Positions 7,381 through 15,306 of a stretch of DNA of 64,000 bases are shown one piece after another. The stretch lies in contig CAMUYQ010000005.1 of assembly GCA_947165025.1 (NCBI GenBank), positions 104,738 through 168,737 of the forward strand, written 5' to 3'. The notes under the pieces were generated by a model. It did no database searches. It was given only the letters and a program-made list of their open reading frames with translations, and was not told where the DNA came from. A program made the position numbers and the translations under genes. Position 1 is the first letter of the stretch, and each line of letters opens with the position of its first letter. The stretch is from an uncultured Lachnospiraceae bacterium. Its GTDB lineage: Bacteria; Bacillota; Clostridia; Lachnospirales; Lachnospiraceae.

Positions 7381-8775
7381 ATGGCTGTTTATGTACTGAA
7401 TGATACTGCTCTTAGGTCCTGGTGGATGCTTCAGAGAGCTGTCGTCAAAAATATCAGCGGGGAGCAGCGAAGTGTCGCATCAGTCTCTAAGGAAGAGTTT
7501 GACCTGTTATTGAAATGCGATGGACAAACAATGATCCCGGAATCAGAGCTTTCAAAGAATCTTCTTGAACGGAGACTGATCCGTGTGGCAGAAGACGGCG
7601 AGAGAAATGATCCGTATCTGGACCACCGCTCTTACGACAACAGGTGTGTCCCCAACATGGGTATAAACATCACGGAGCGGTGCAACTTCAACTGCCTTCA
7701 TTGTTATGAGGCTGTTGATAATCAGATACCACGTTCCGAAATGTCTCTTTCATCCTGCAGAGAGCTTTTAAAAGAAGCAGCAGACTGTGGAATCCAGAAT
7801 ATAAAGATTACCGGCGGAGAGCCTCTGATCCACAAGGACTTTATGGATATCGCAAAGAGCGTATATGAGTACGGTATGACCATTGACCGTATCAACACCA
7901 ACGCTTTTTTTGTGACGTCTGATCTGTGTGAGGATCTACGGTCTTTAGACGATCATATCTTATTCAATGTTTCGTATGACGGGGCCGGATACCATGACTG
8001 GATGCGCGGAAAGAAAGGTGCCGAGAAGGATCTCATTGAAAAGATAAAAATGCTCGTTGACAGCGGCTTTTCTGTAAGAGCAGCCATGACACTCAACCGT
8101 GTCAATGCCGGAGCTGCTTCTGAAACCATGCACCGGATGGAAGAACTTGGCGTCCGGGAGTTTCGTATAATCAGGACTTCGGAGGTTCCGCGCTGGCGTT
8201 TGAATGCAGGCGATGCATGTCTGACAATGGAAGAGTATTACGATTCCATGCTGGAACTTTTCCGTCAGTATGCGGCCGGCCGGCCAAAGATCGCTCTGGA
8301 TGTCTGGCATTTCGCAAAGGTGATTCCGGAAAATAAAAGTTATTATCTGGCACCGGTGATGTGTGCGGCAGATGATTTTCGGCCGGACCTGGTCATGTGC
8401 GGGAATGCGCGCGAGAATATCACGATCACACCGGACGGAGATGTATTTCCCTGCACACCGAGTCCGGGTCTATACAAATCATGCGGCATGGAATTCGGAA
8501 ACGTGTTCAGGACAGGTCTGAAAAAAATACTGCAGGACAGCGACTACCTGGCATTTGTTTGTAAAGGCGTCCATGCAATATCCGATAACGATAAGAAATG
8601 TGCATCCTGCCGTTATTTCAGGCAATGTCTCGGAGGATGCAGGTTGTTCGCGCTGGGCATGAACGGTGATGTATTATCGCATGATCCCACAAAGTGCCTG
8701 TTTTTCGAGAACAGATATTATGAAAGAATAAAGGACGCTTTACCGGGATACCGGTGTATGAACAACGTGGATTAA
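7381..8775 (+). CDS. Radical SAM/SPASM peptide maturase with N-terminal PqqD-like domain
   Basis: A 464-residue peptide-modifying radical-SAM enzyme. Residues 1-75 form a PqqD-like recognition element. The cluster motif is C101-x3-C105-x2-C108 (CNFNCLHC), followed by a GGEPL motif. The C-terminal SPASM region carries Cys340, 358, 407, 410, 416, 420 and 439, enough for two auxiliary 4Fe-4S clusters. Family members install thioether, C-C or epimerised centres in RiPPs. ATG 7381 has AGGTG 6 nt upstream; a GTG at 7372 is an alternative. It lies between the precursor and LanM genes, 2 nt from the latter, so the same precursor is the likely substrate. The reaction is not predictable from sequence alone. 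Confidence 0.9.
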   Translation: MAVYVLNDTALRSWWMLQRAVVKNISGEQRSVASVSKEEFDLLLKCDGQTMIPESELSKNLLERRLIRVAEDGERNDPYLDHRSYDNRCVPNMGINITERCNFNCLHCYEAVDNQIPRSEMSLSSCRELLKEAADCGIQNIKITGGEPLIHKDFMDIAKSVYEYGMTIDRINTNAFFVTSDLCEDLRSLDDHILFNVSYDGAGYHDWMRGKKGAEKDLIEKIKMLVDSGFSVRAAMTLNRVNAGAASETMHRMEELGVREFRIIRTSEVPRWRLNAGDACLTMEEYYDSMLELFRQYAAGRPKIALDVWHFAKVIPENKSYYLAPVMCAADDFRPDLVMCGNARENITITPDGDVFPCTPSPGLYKSCGMEFGNVFRTGLKKILQDSDYLAFVCKGVHAISDNDKKCASCRYFRQCLGGCRLFALGMNGDVLSHDPTKCLFFENRYYERIKDALPGYRCMNNVD

Positions 8776-8777
8776 AG

Positions 8778-11516
8778 ATGGAAAGACCCAAAGATTATAT
8801 ACAGTATTATGAGCCGCGGTTAAAGGAACTGGCAGATTCTCTTGCAAAGAAAACGGGAGGATATCTGCTTTCCGAAAGCGCAAAGGAAAAAGTGATACAA
8901 GCCGGGGAAATGAGAGTCAGAAGATGCACTGCGGATTATTTTAATGATCTGAGCGCCCGGATCATAAAGGACGAAAATCCTCTTGCGCAGTTTGATCTTT
9001 CCCTGCTGACATCCGAAGACAGAGAAAAAGCCGCTTCTGTGATCCTGAAGGGGCTTGAGACAGGAGAGCTTGTCCTTCCCGAACGGCTGCAAAAGACAGT
9101 GGATGTGGTCTTTTCCAACTTTGAGAATTATTTCATCTATATGCTGAAGCTTATGAGCGATCACCGGGAGGCGGTCTGCGCACTTCTGTTTGAAGGAAAA
9201 CCTTACACAAAGATCACGGATATTACTTTTTCGGGAGACATACATAACCACGGAAAATGCACTACGATCATAAAGACCGACGCCGGCAGATTTGTCTTTA
9301 AACCCCATAGCTGCAGGATAGATGAAAAGGCGTATGAATTCATCGGAAAATATTTTGGCGATGTTATCGTAATGCCGAAGGTATATGCGGTGGATGAGGA
9401 ATTCGGAATATGCGAATTCCTTGAAAAAAGGATCGCAAATGGTGAAAAAGGAGCGAGGGAGTATTATTATTCCCTCGGTGGAACAGCTGCGGTCATTAAG
9501 ATGCTCGGAAGCATCGACATGCATATGGAAAATCTCTTCGCGCACGGAACGAAGCTTGCTCTTGTTGATATCGAAACGCTTTTATATCCGTATCAGGAGG
9601 GTTTGGGACGTGGGAAAAACGTCGGATATTATGATCCGGAAGATGAGAAGGCCTTATCAAATTCCATGCTCAGATCAGCATTTCTGAACATGTACTATGT
9701 GGATAAGAATTTTGAAAAGGAATTCAGCATTCTTTTAAGTACCGATGAAGACGGAAGCGCTCCGGAAACGGACGGACAAAAACGGACGGTCCTTGATTTT
9801 CCGGAAGAATTTATCAGAGGATTCTCTGCGATATACGACCGGTGTCTGGAGAGAAAAGAAGAATTAAAGCGCGATATACCGGAATACTTTTCGAAACATA
9901 TTCTTCGTGCGGTCGTCTGGGCCACAAGGTCTTACGGTGAAGTATTAAAAAGGCTGAACAGCAGTTATTCCTACAGGTCCGAAGAGTATTATCAGTCACA
10001 GCTTGACAAGCTTCCGGAAGTTCTCGGATCGGGAAAGGCCGTAAAGAACGACAATGTCACTTTATCGGAGATCAGGCATCTGAGTGAAGGAGAGATCCCG
10101 TATTTTTATACATATGCCGACAGCAGGGACATTTATGCTAACGGTTCAATGGTTGCCGCCGAATATTATACTTTGTCGGCGATCGAGAGAGTGTCCGGTA
10201 TTCTGGACTCCATGGGAGAAGAGGAAAAACAGTTTGAGATCCGGCTGATGCGTCTGTCTCTTTCATACACAAGGGTCAAAAGGGAAAAGGAATCTCCCAC
10301 ACGCTCTCTTCGCAAAACGCAGTCGATCACAAAAGAAAAAGCCCTCTCTGTTGCAGAGGAGATCCTTGAACGGATTTATGACGACTCTCTGGAGCTGAAG
10401 TCCGGAGAGAGGACCTGGTTCTGCTTTGATCCAGGAACGGAAAACTGCAGTCTGATGAACGTCGGTCTGTATTCGGGAGTTGCAGGCATGGCGGTCTTCT
10501 TTGCGGCAATGACAAAGGCGTCTGTTACGGATGCCATAAAAAGAAAAGCGGAAAAATCCCTTGATTCTGCAATGCGAATGATTAAAAGGTTCGCAGATGG
10601 TATACAACTGACCGGAACCAAGGAAGACAGGCAGATAATATCCCTTGGGGAAGGCAACGGACTGGGAGGGATACTGAAAGCAATTGTCCTTGTTAACAGA
10701 TATACGGACGGCGCATATGAAGACCTTCTGAAGAAGACAAAAGAACTTACCTGCAGTCTGGATCCCGCTGCCTTTGAAGATACGGATAAATCCGGCGGCA
10801 TTTCCGGACTTATCGTCACGTTATGCCGGTACACGGAACTGTATTCTGATGAAAACATACAAACAATGATACAGAAGCTATCGGAAAGGCTTCGCGCACT
10901 AAAGACTCTGAAATATAAGGATATGCTCCTGTGGAAGACCATTAAACCCCATCCGATCTCAGGAGCGGTCCACGGAATGACGGGTATCGCGGAAAGTCTT
11001 ATGATGGCGGATATGCGGCTTGGCAATACGGAATTTACAAAAGATGCAGAAGATGCGCTTGAGTTTGAGGACTCATGTTTTGATGCAGAATTGGGATGCT
11101 GGACGGACAGGCGCACCCCCGGTACAAGAAAGCCGGCAACAGGTAACTGCTACGGTCCGCAGGGAATGGGTATTATATGCACCCATTTGAAGAATGAGGG
11201 CATTGCGAACCGCCTGACGGAACATATCCGTAAGAATGCAGGGATTGCGATCCCGGGTTCAGAGCTTCACAGACTTGACCATCTTTGCTGCGGAAATATG
11301 TCGACCGTTGATTATTATCTGGAGACAGGTGATACGGACCGTGCCGGGGCTATCCTGGAGCAGATCACAGAAGATGCGGATCAAAACGGGGAATTCCGGC
11401 TCGGATTTGCCCAGTGCCGGTCCAATAATAATGTCACTCTCTTTTACGGACTTGCAGGCATTGGGTATGAACTTTTAAGATATACGGACAGCGAAAAATA
11501 TACGACTGTATTATAA
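8778..11516 (+). CDS. lanM: Class II lanthipeptide synthetase LanM
   Basis: A 912-residue bifunctional dehydratase-cyclase. The N-terminal DUF4135 domain has the lipid-kinase-like motifs: FKPHS with K175, then SIDMHMENL giving D247/H249/N252, and LVDIETL giving D264/E266. The C-terminal LanC-like domain, from about residue 560, has zinc ligands C791 (NCYG), C837 and C838 (LCCGN); the 46-residue spacing from C791 to C837 matches NisC. The second Cys replaces the usual His, as in ProcM-type enzymes. It would phosphorylate and eliminate Thr and then cyclise Cys. The start 2 nt after the radical-SAM stop is preferred; an ATG at 8754 is possible. Length is at the short end for the family. Confidence 0.93.
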   Translation: MERPKDYIQYYEPRLKELADSLAKKTGGYLLSESAKEKVIQAGEMRVRRCTADYFNDLSARIIKDENPLAQFDLSLLTSEDREKAASVILKGLETGELVLPERLQKTVDVVFSNFENYFIYMLKLMSDHREAVCALLFEGKPYTKITDITFSGDIHNHGKCTTIIKTDAGRFVFKPHSCRIDEKAYEFIGKYFGDVIVMPKVYAVDEEFGICEFLEKRIANGEKGAREYYYSLGGTAAVIKMLGSIDMHMENLFAHGTKLALVDIETLLYPYQEGLGRGKNVGYYDPEDEKALSNSMLRSAFLNMYYVDKNFEKEFSILLSTDEDGSAPETDGQKRTVLDFPEEFIRGFSAIYDRCLERKEELKRDIPEYFSKHILRAVVWATRSYGEVLKRLNSSYSYRSEEYYQSQLDKLPEVLGSGKAVKNDNVTLSEIRHLSEGEIPYFYTYADSRDIYANGSMVAAEYYTLSAIERVSGILDSMGEEEKQFEIRLMRLSLSYTRVKREKESPTRSLRKTQSITKEKALSVAEEILERIYDDSLELKSGERTWFCFDPGTENCSLMNVGLYSGVAGMAVFFAAMTKASVTDAIKRKAEKSLDSAMRMIKRFADGIQLTGTKEDRQIISLGEGNGLGGILKAIVLVNRYTDGAYEDLLKKTKELTCSLDPAAFEDTDKSGGISGLIVTLCRYTELYSDENIQTMIQKLSERLRALKTLKYKDMLLWKTIKPHPISGAVHGMTGIAESLMMADMRLGNTEFTKDAEDALEFEDSCFDAELGCWTDRRTPGTRKPATGNCYGPQGMGIICTHLKNEGIANRLTEHIRKNAGIAIPGSELHRLDHLCCGNMSTVDYYLETGDTDRAGAILEQITEDADQNGEFRLGFAQCRSNNNVTLFYGLAGIGYELLRYTDSEKYTTVL

Positions 11517-11529
11517 TGGACCGGGGGAT

Positions 11530-12243
11530 ATGGATATTACAAAGAATATTACTACATCAGTTCTGTCTCCTGACGGACAGACAAAGACAAAAGAAATTAC
11601 GGTCATAAGTGAACACACTCTTAATGTGGTCATAAATGAGCAACCCGTATACAGGATAGTATGCACGAAGGATCATCTCAGGGAACTTGTGGTCGGAAGG
11701 CTGGTTACGGACGGTGTTATCAAGATGAAAGATGACATCTATAACATTTTCTTCTGCAAGTATGAGAATGAAGCCGGTGTATTTCTGAATTCGGATATTT
11801 CATGGGAAGAAACGCAGCAAAATATACTTAAAAAGCTTCCGGACCATGACTGGAAAAGGGAATGGGTATTTAAGCTTGCAGAGGAATTTGGTAACGGAGC
11901 ACCTATCCATGATAATACCGGGGCCAGTCATATCTGTATTTTGGCAAGACACGGAGAGACTCTCTTTATAAGTGAAGATATCGGCAGACATAATGCCGTT
12001 GACAAGGCGGTGGGATATGCCGTTCTTAACGATATCCCGCTTTCGGAATGCATGATTTTTACTTCAGGACGTGTTCCGGCGGACATGGTGGAGAAAATCA
12101 TTGCCGCCGGGATCCCGGTTCTTGTATCAAAGTCGGTCCCAACTGCGGAATCAGTTAAACTGGCTGAAGAATACAATCTCAATCTGATATGCAGAGCCTG
12201 GCCGGATCAGTGCGAGGTGTTCACCGAATATAAAGATGAATAA
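11530..12243 (+). CDS. FdhD-like protein lacking the catalytic CxxC
   Basis: A 237-residue homologue of FdhD, the sulfurtransferase that passes sulfur from IscS to the molybdopterin cofactor of formate dehydrogenase. The conserved NTGASH (129-134), EDIGRHNAVDK (149-159), TSGRVPADMV and GIPVLVSKSVPT segments are present. The flexible loop that normally carries the C-x-x-C pair is replaced by a Cys-free stretch (77-128). Its cysteines are at 45, 76, 136, 174, 221 and 228, none in a CxxC. It starts 13 nt after LanM with GGGGGA as ribosome site, so it may belong to the RiPP operon. It may bind a nucleotide-like cofactor without sulfur transfer; no formate dehydrogenase is in the window. Confidence 0.75.
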   Translation: MDITKNITTSVLSPDGQTKTKEITVISEHTLNVVINEQPVYRIVCTKDHLRELVVGRLVTDGVIKMKDDIYNIFFCKYENEAGVFLNSDISWEETQQNILKKLPDHDWKREWVFKLAEEFGNGAPIHDNTGASHICILARHGETLFISEDIGRHNAVDKAVGYAVLNDIPLSECMIFTSGRVPADMVEKIIAAGIPVLVSKSVPTAESVKLAEEYNLNLICRAWPDQCEVFTEYKDE

Positions 12244-12264
12244 TTTATGAAGGAGGATTAATTT

Positions 12265-12777
12265 ATGAGCAGGAAAAAGAAGAGACAGGTATCATCGGAG
12301 GTAAAGACCTGCTTCAGCTTTGCAGCCGGTTTTCTGATTGCCGGAATATTGTGCATCCTTTACGGTAAGATGTTTTATCATACGGATGATATGGTAAGTC
12401 CGGATGATATTGTTACCGGGAAAACGGCGACTGTCACGTCCGTAGAAAAAAGAGAGAGGAACCTTTCTCAGGACGATATTGAACATGAACGTAAAAACGG
12501 ATTCACCGAGGATGAGATCCGATGGGAGTACTACGTTACATATTCCGTTGAAGACAACGGAAGAGAGTATACTTATTCGGATACCGCAAGATACAGGGAA
12601 GACGGATCCCACACACCACATGTGGGCGATACCGATGTCATAAATTATGCGATAAAGGACGGAAAGTTTATCCCTCATCCCGAAACTCAGAGCACGAACG
12701 GTGCTGTCATAGGAGGATGGATACTTATTGTTCTTTCCCTGCTTGCAGGCGGAGTGGGATTGTTTTTGAAAAAGTAG
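12265..12777 (+). CDS. DUF3592-like two-helix membrane protein
   Basis: A 170-residue protein with a basic N-terminus (MSRKKKRQ), one transmembrane helix at about 18-36, an acidic extracytoplasmic domain and a second helix at about 145-166. This is the layout of DUF3592 proteins. The soluble domain contains TATVTSVEKRE and YYVTYSVEDNGREYTY, typical of their small beta fold. No function is known for the family. An AGGAGG ribosome site precedes the ATG. It lies 21 nt after the FdhD-like gene and 12 nt before the next gene, so an operon link is possible, but no functional link to the RiPP genes is visible. Confidence 0.65.
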   Translation: MSRKKKRQVSSEVKTCFSFAAGFLIAGILCILYGKMFYHTDDMVSPDDIVTGKTATVTSVEKRERNLSQDDIEHERKNGFTEDEIRWEYYVTYSVEDNGREYTYSDTARYREDGSHTPHVGDTDVINYAIKDGKFIPHPETQSTNGAVIGGWILIVLSLLAGGVGLFLKK

Positions 12778-12789
12778 AAAGAAACGCAC

Positions 12790-13467
12790 ATGACTGACGA
12801 TAAGATCACAACAAAAAACAGCCGCGAATCGATATTCTTAAGTGAACATCTGATGACAGCGGCATGCATATTTGTTGCCGTAACGAGCATCATCTCTCTC
12901 TTTGTCATACGTATGGACGGTGATGCCTTTGAACTGTTTGAGGCTCTTGTAAAGCTTGTGACAGCCGTGGGAATGTATCTGGCATTCAGGCATTACAACT
13001 GGGATGTTGCAAAGGGCCTGATGGGAGGTGTCCTGTTCTGTCTGATGTACAGGGAGGCGTACCTTGTCCTTGCAAGGCTCTGGGCGGAAGAGGATTTTGA
13101 CACGTATCTCGTGGTAGGAGTATCAGGAAGCCTTTATCTGGCTGCAGCAGGTATGTCATTTCTGATGACCATCATCATAACGGTCAATCATTTCTTTATA
13201 AACTATGCAAAACACGGAAACCCGGAGAACGTGATATTTAACCGTATGGCTATCATATTCAAGTTTGCGGTGTATGTTGTCCTTCTGTCTGCAAACGCAT
13301 TTTTGGGGTTTGATCCGGTGATCCTGTGGAAGAATGCTCTTCAGTATCTGAACGATATGGCAATACTGCTTCTTGTCGTAAACATCGAATCGCAGTTTGA
13401 TTCGTTCAAGGTGCTTCGACAGGAGCTTCTTGCCGCCAAGCGTGAAAGAAGGAGAGCCGGCCGATGA
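12790..13467 (+). CDS. Polytopic membrane protein of unknown function
   Basis: A 225-residue integral membrane protein with about six hydrophobic segments and a basic C-terminal tail (AAKRERRRAGR). I do not recognise the family. Its stop overlaps the start of the next gene (ATGA at 13464), which indicates translational coupling, so the two products probably work together at the membrane. There are no catalytic motifs or conserved cysteines. Confidence 0.6.
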   Translation: MTDDKITTKNSRESIFLSEHLMTAACIFVAVTSIISLFVIRMDGDAFELFEALVKLVTAVGMYLAFRHYNWDVAKGLMGGVLFCLMYREAYLVLARLWAEEDFDTYLVVGVSGSLYLAAAGMSFLMTIIITVNHFFINYAKHGNPENVIFNRMAIIFKFAVYVVLLSANAFLGFDPVILWKNALQYLNDMAILLLVVNIESQFDSFKVLRQELLAAKRERRRAGR

Positions 13468-14438
13468 ACATGAAAAAACGTCTGTCCGGAATATGGCTCA
13501 TGGCAATGGCACTTCTGTCCCTCGGTGCATTTACCGCTTTCTTTGTTGCGCAGATGTGGCTTAACCTGCTGTTTGCGGTATATCTGTCCCTTGCGATCAT
13601 CCAGGTTGTTACGCTGATCGTATATCTGTGGGGAACCGAAAAGCTCCGCTTCAGACCGCTGATTCTGCTGTACAGGCTGTGTTACGCAACATCGTTTCTT
13701 GTGATACCGACATTTGTGTTCATATTCATGGGGCTCATCTCGCAGTACCATGTGAAGATTCCCGAGAGCATCGACGCGACAAACATGCCTGTTACCGATA
13801 TAGTACCCGGTGACGGGACCGTGATCTACAACACGGGAACGGTCTATGTTTTCTTTCCCGAATATACTTCGATCGATCTTGAGTGCGAACACCGTCCTTC
13901 CAAATCGGATGATACGATAACCTGGTGCTCGGGCGCAGCTTTCCAGCACACGGTAAGCCTTTCATTTACCCAGGAGAACATAGAAGGCGATCACGCATCA
14001 AAGGGATCATTTTACGAAAGTCCTTATGAGAAAAATGCTTATGTTGCATTTACGTGCGCCAACGGTGAGTTTTCATTTGAATCCGATAACCGATCGGAGG
14101 CGATCAGGAAAGCTGCAGATGCCGGCGGAAGCGGATTCATGCAGTTCGGCCTTATCAGGGACGGGGAGACGGTCATGAACTTTGACAGGCCCAGAGCCAG
14201 ATGTTACAGGACTCTTGCCGAGCTTAACGGTGCGATATGTATCATCGATTCGGTAAACATGATGCATTTTGACGATTTCATGAAGGAGCTGGAGAGACTG
14301 GGTGTAACAAATGCGATCTACATGGATATGGGTGCGGGCTGGAACTATTCGTGGTACAGAAATACCGCCGGAAAGGTCGTAACGCTGTTCGGGCTGCCGG
14401 TTCCGTGGTCCCATAACTGGATGGTATTCCGCAAATGA
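13464..14438 (+). CDS. Membrane-anchored protein with a NAGPA-like C-terminal domain
   Basis: A 324-residue protein. The first ~100 residues form three hydrophobic segments; the rest is an extracytoplasmic domain. The end of this domain, AICIIDSVNMMHFDDFMKEL and then NAIYMDMGAGWNYSWYR, resembles the phosphodiester glycosidase (NAGPA) fold, in which a late strand ends in a D-G-G-G-like loop, here D-M-G-A-G. Enzyme activity is uncertain because the loop deviates. It is coupled to the preceding membrane gene by an ATGA overlap. A sugar-phosphate or envelope role is inferred only from fold resemblance. Confidence 0.5.
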   Translation: MNMKKRLSGIWLMAMALLSLGAFTAFFVAQMWLNLLFAVYLSLAIIQVVTLIVYLWGTEKLRFRPLILLYRLCYATSFLVIPTFVFIFMGLISQYHVKIPESIDATNMPVTDIVPGDGTVIYNTGTVYVFFPEYTSIDLECEHRPSKSDDTITWCSGAAFQHTVSLSFTQENIEGDHASKGSFYESPYEKNAYVAFTCANGEFSFESDNRSEAIRKAADAGGSGFMQFGLIRDGETVMNFDRPRARCYRTLAELNGAICIIDSVNMMHFDDFMKELERLGVTNAIYMDMGAGWNYSWYRNTAGKVVTLFGLPVPWSHNWMVFRK

Positions 14439-14519
14439 TTTTTAATCTTTTTTTAATGATTCCTCAAAGATGATTTAAGAATACCCGTGTAATATTGTCT
14501 TCAGAAAAGGAGGAAGACA

Positions 14520-14732
14520 ATGTTTACGATCATCTGTTTAATACTGTTTCTTATGGTTTTTTTCAAGCTTCTCGGCCTGGCGTTCAAGGTTGGCTGGGGA
14601 ATACTGAAGATTGCGGTTTTCCTTATATGCTTCCCGGTCATCGTGGTTGGGCTGATATTCGGAGGACTTGTGTTTGTTGCTCTCCCGGTGATCCTGATTG
14701 GAGGAGCATGCGGTATCGCCGCGGCGGCGTAA
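14520..14732 (+). CDS. Small hydrophobic membrane protein
   Basis: A 70-residue protein made almost wholly of two hydrophobic helices (FTIICLILFLMVFFKLLGL and later VVGLIFGGLVFVALPVIL). A strong AAAAGGAGGAAG ribosome site precedes the ATG. It is followed 38 nt later by the DUF4342 gene, whose product also has a membrane-associating hydrophobic centre, and the two may be a unit. I cannot name the family; phage-shock or stress-type membrane roles would be speculation. Confidence 0.65.
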   Translation: MFTIICLILFLMVFFKLLGLAFKVGWGILKIAVFLICFPVIVVGLIFGGLVFVALPVILIGGACGIAAAA

Positions 14733-14770
14733 ACGGTAATCGTGCATTCGTTATATAAGGAGGAAAAATC

Positions 14771-15157
14771 ATGCAGATCACACTTGAATCGGTAGAAAAG
14801 GTTATGGAACTTACGGGAGTCGGATATGAGGCTGCAAAGGAAGCACTTGTAAAGGCCGACGGGGATGTTGATGAAGCTGTAAAGCTCATATCTCCCGAAG
14901 AGAAGAATGATGACAAGATCAAGGAGACGATAGAAAAGCTTAAGGAAAAGGTCAAAGAAGGAAATGTTGACAAGATCCTTATCTCAAAGGACGGTGAGAC
15001 TGTTCTGAAGATCCCGGTAAATGTTGGTATCATCGGAGGCATCATCGGAGTTGCGGCCGCACCGTGGGCATTTATAGCTGCAACACTTGCGACTATCGGA
15101 TTCGGATGCAGGATCGAGATAGTTAAAAAGGACGGCACCACAGATGAGATAATCTGA
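14771..15157 (+). CDS. DUF4342 protein with N-terminal UBA-like helix bundle
   Basis: A 128-residue protein. Residues 1-40 resemble the UBA/TS-N type three-helix domain (GVGYEAAKEALVKADGDVDEAV), as in elongation factor Ts. Residues 60-128 match DUF4342: a strand pair (KILISKDGETVLKIPVN), a glycine-rich hydrophobic hairpin and a final strand (IEIVKKDGT). The function is unknown. An AGGAGG site lies before the ATG, and a strong terminator follows directly, closing this transcription unit. Confidence 0.75.
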   Translation: MQITLESVEKVMELTGVGYEAAKEALVKADGDVDEAVKLISPEEKNDDKIKETIEKLKEKVKEGNVDKILISKDGETVLKIPVNVGIIGGIIGVAAAPWAFIAATLATIGFGCRIEIVKKDGTTDEII

Positions 15158-15179
15158 CGATCCAGTATTGGAACGCGCC

Positions 15180-15211
15180 AAAAAAGAGAGTGAGAATTCA
15201 CTCTCTTTTTT
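15180..15211 (+). terminator. Intrinsic terminator after the DUF4342 gene
   Basis: AAAAAAGAGAGTGA and TCACTCTCTTTTTT are perfect complements around a 4-nt loop, with A and T runs on both sides. It can therefore act in either direction. Confidence 0.9.
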
Positions 15212-15229
15212 GAATTTTGCCGAAAAAAC

Positions 15230-15258
15230 TTGAATGGACGGGAAAAATAGCCGATAAT
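15230..15258 (+). promoter_or_regulatory. Promoter of the papain-like surface protease gene
   Basis: TTGAAT (15230-15235), a 17-nt spacer and GATAAT (15253-15258), about 50 nt before the preferred start at 15307 and just after the terminator. Its position rules out the longer in-frame start at 15217. Confidence 0.65.
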
Positions 15259-15306
15259 ACTATTTGTATAAGTATGTCTATTTTTGCAAAGACAGAGGTT
15301 AGGGGT

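Noticed and set aside
15217..15306. Longer N-terminus for the surface protease
   Set aside because: It covers a terminator T-run and a -35/-10 promoter, and the signal peptide begins at 15307.
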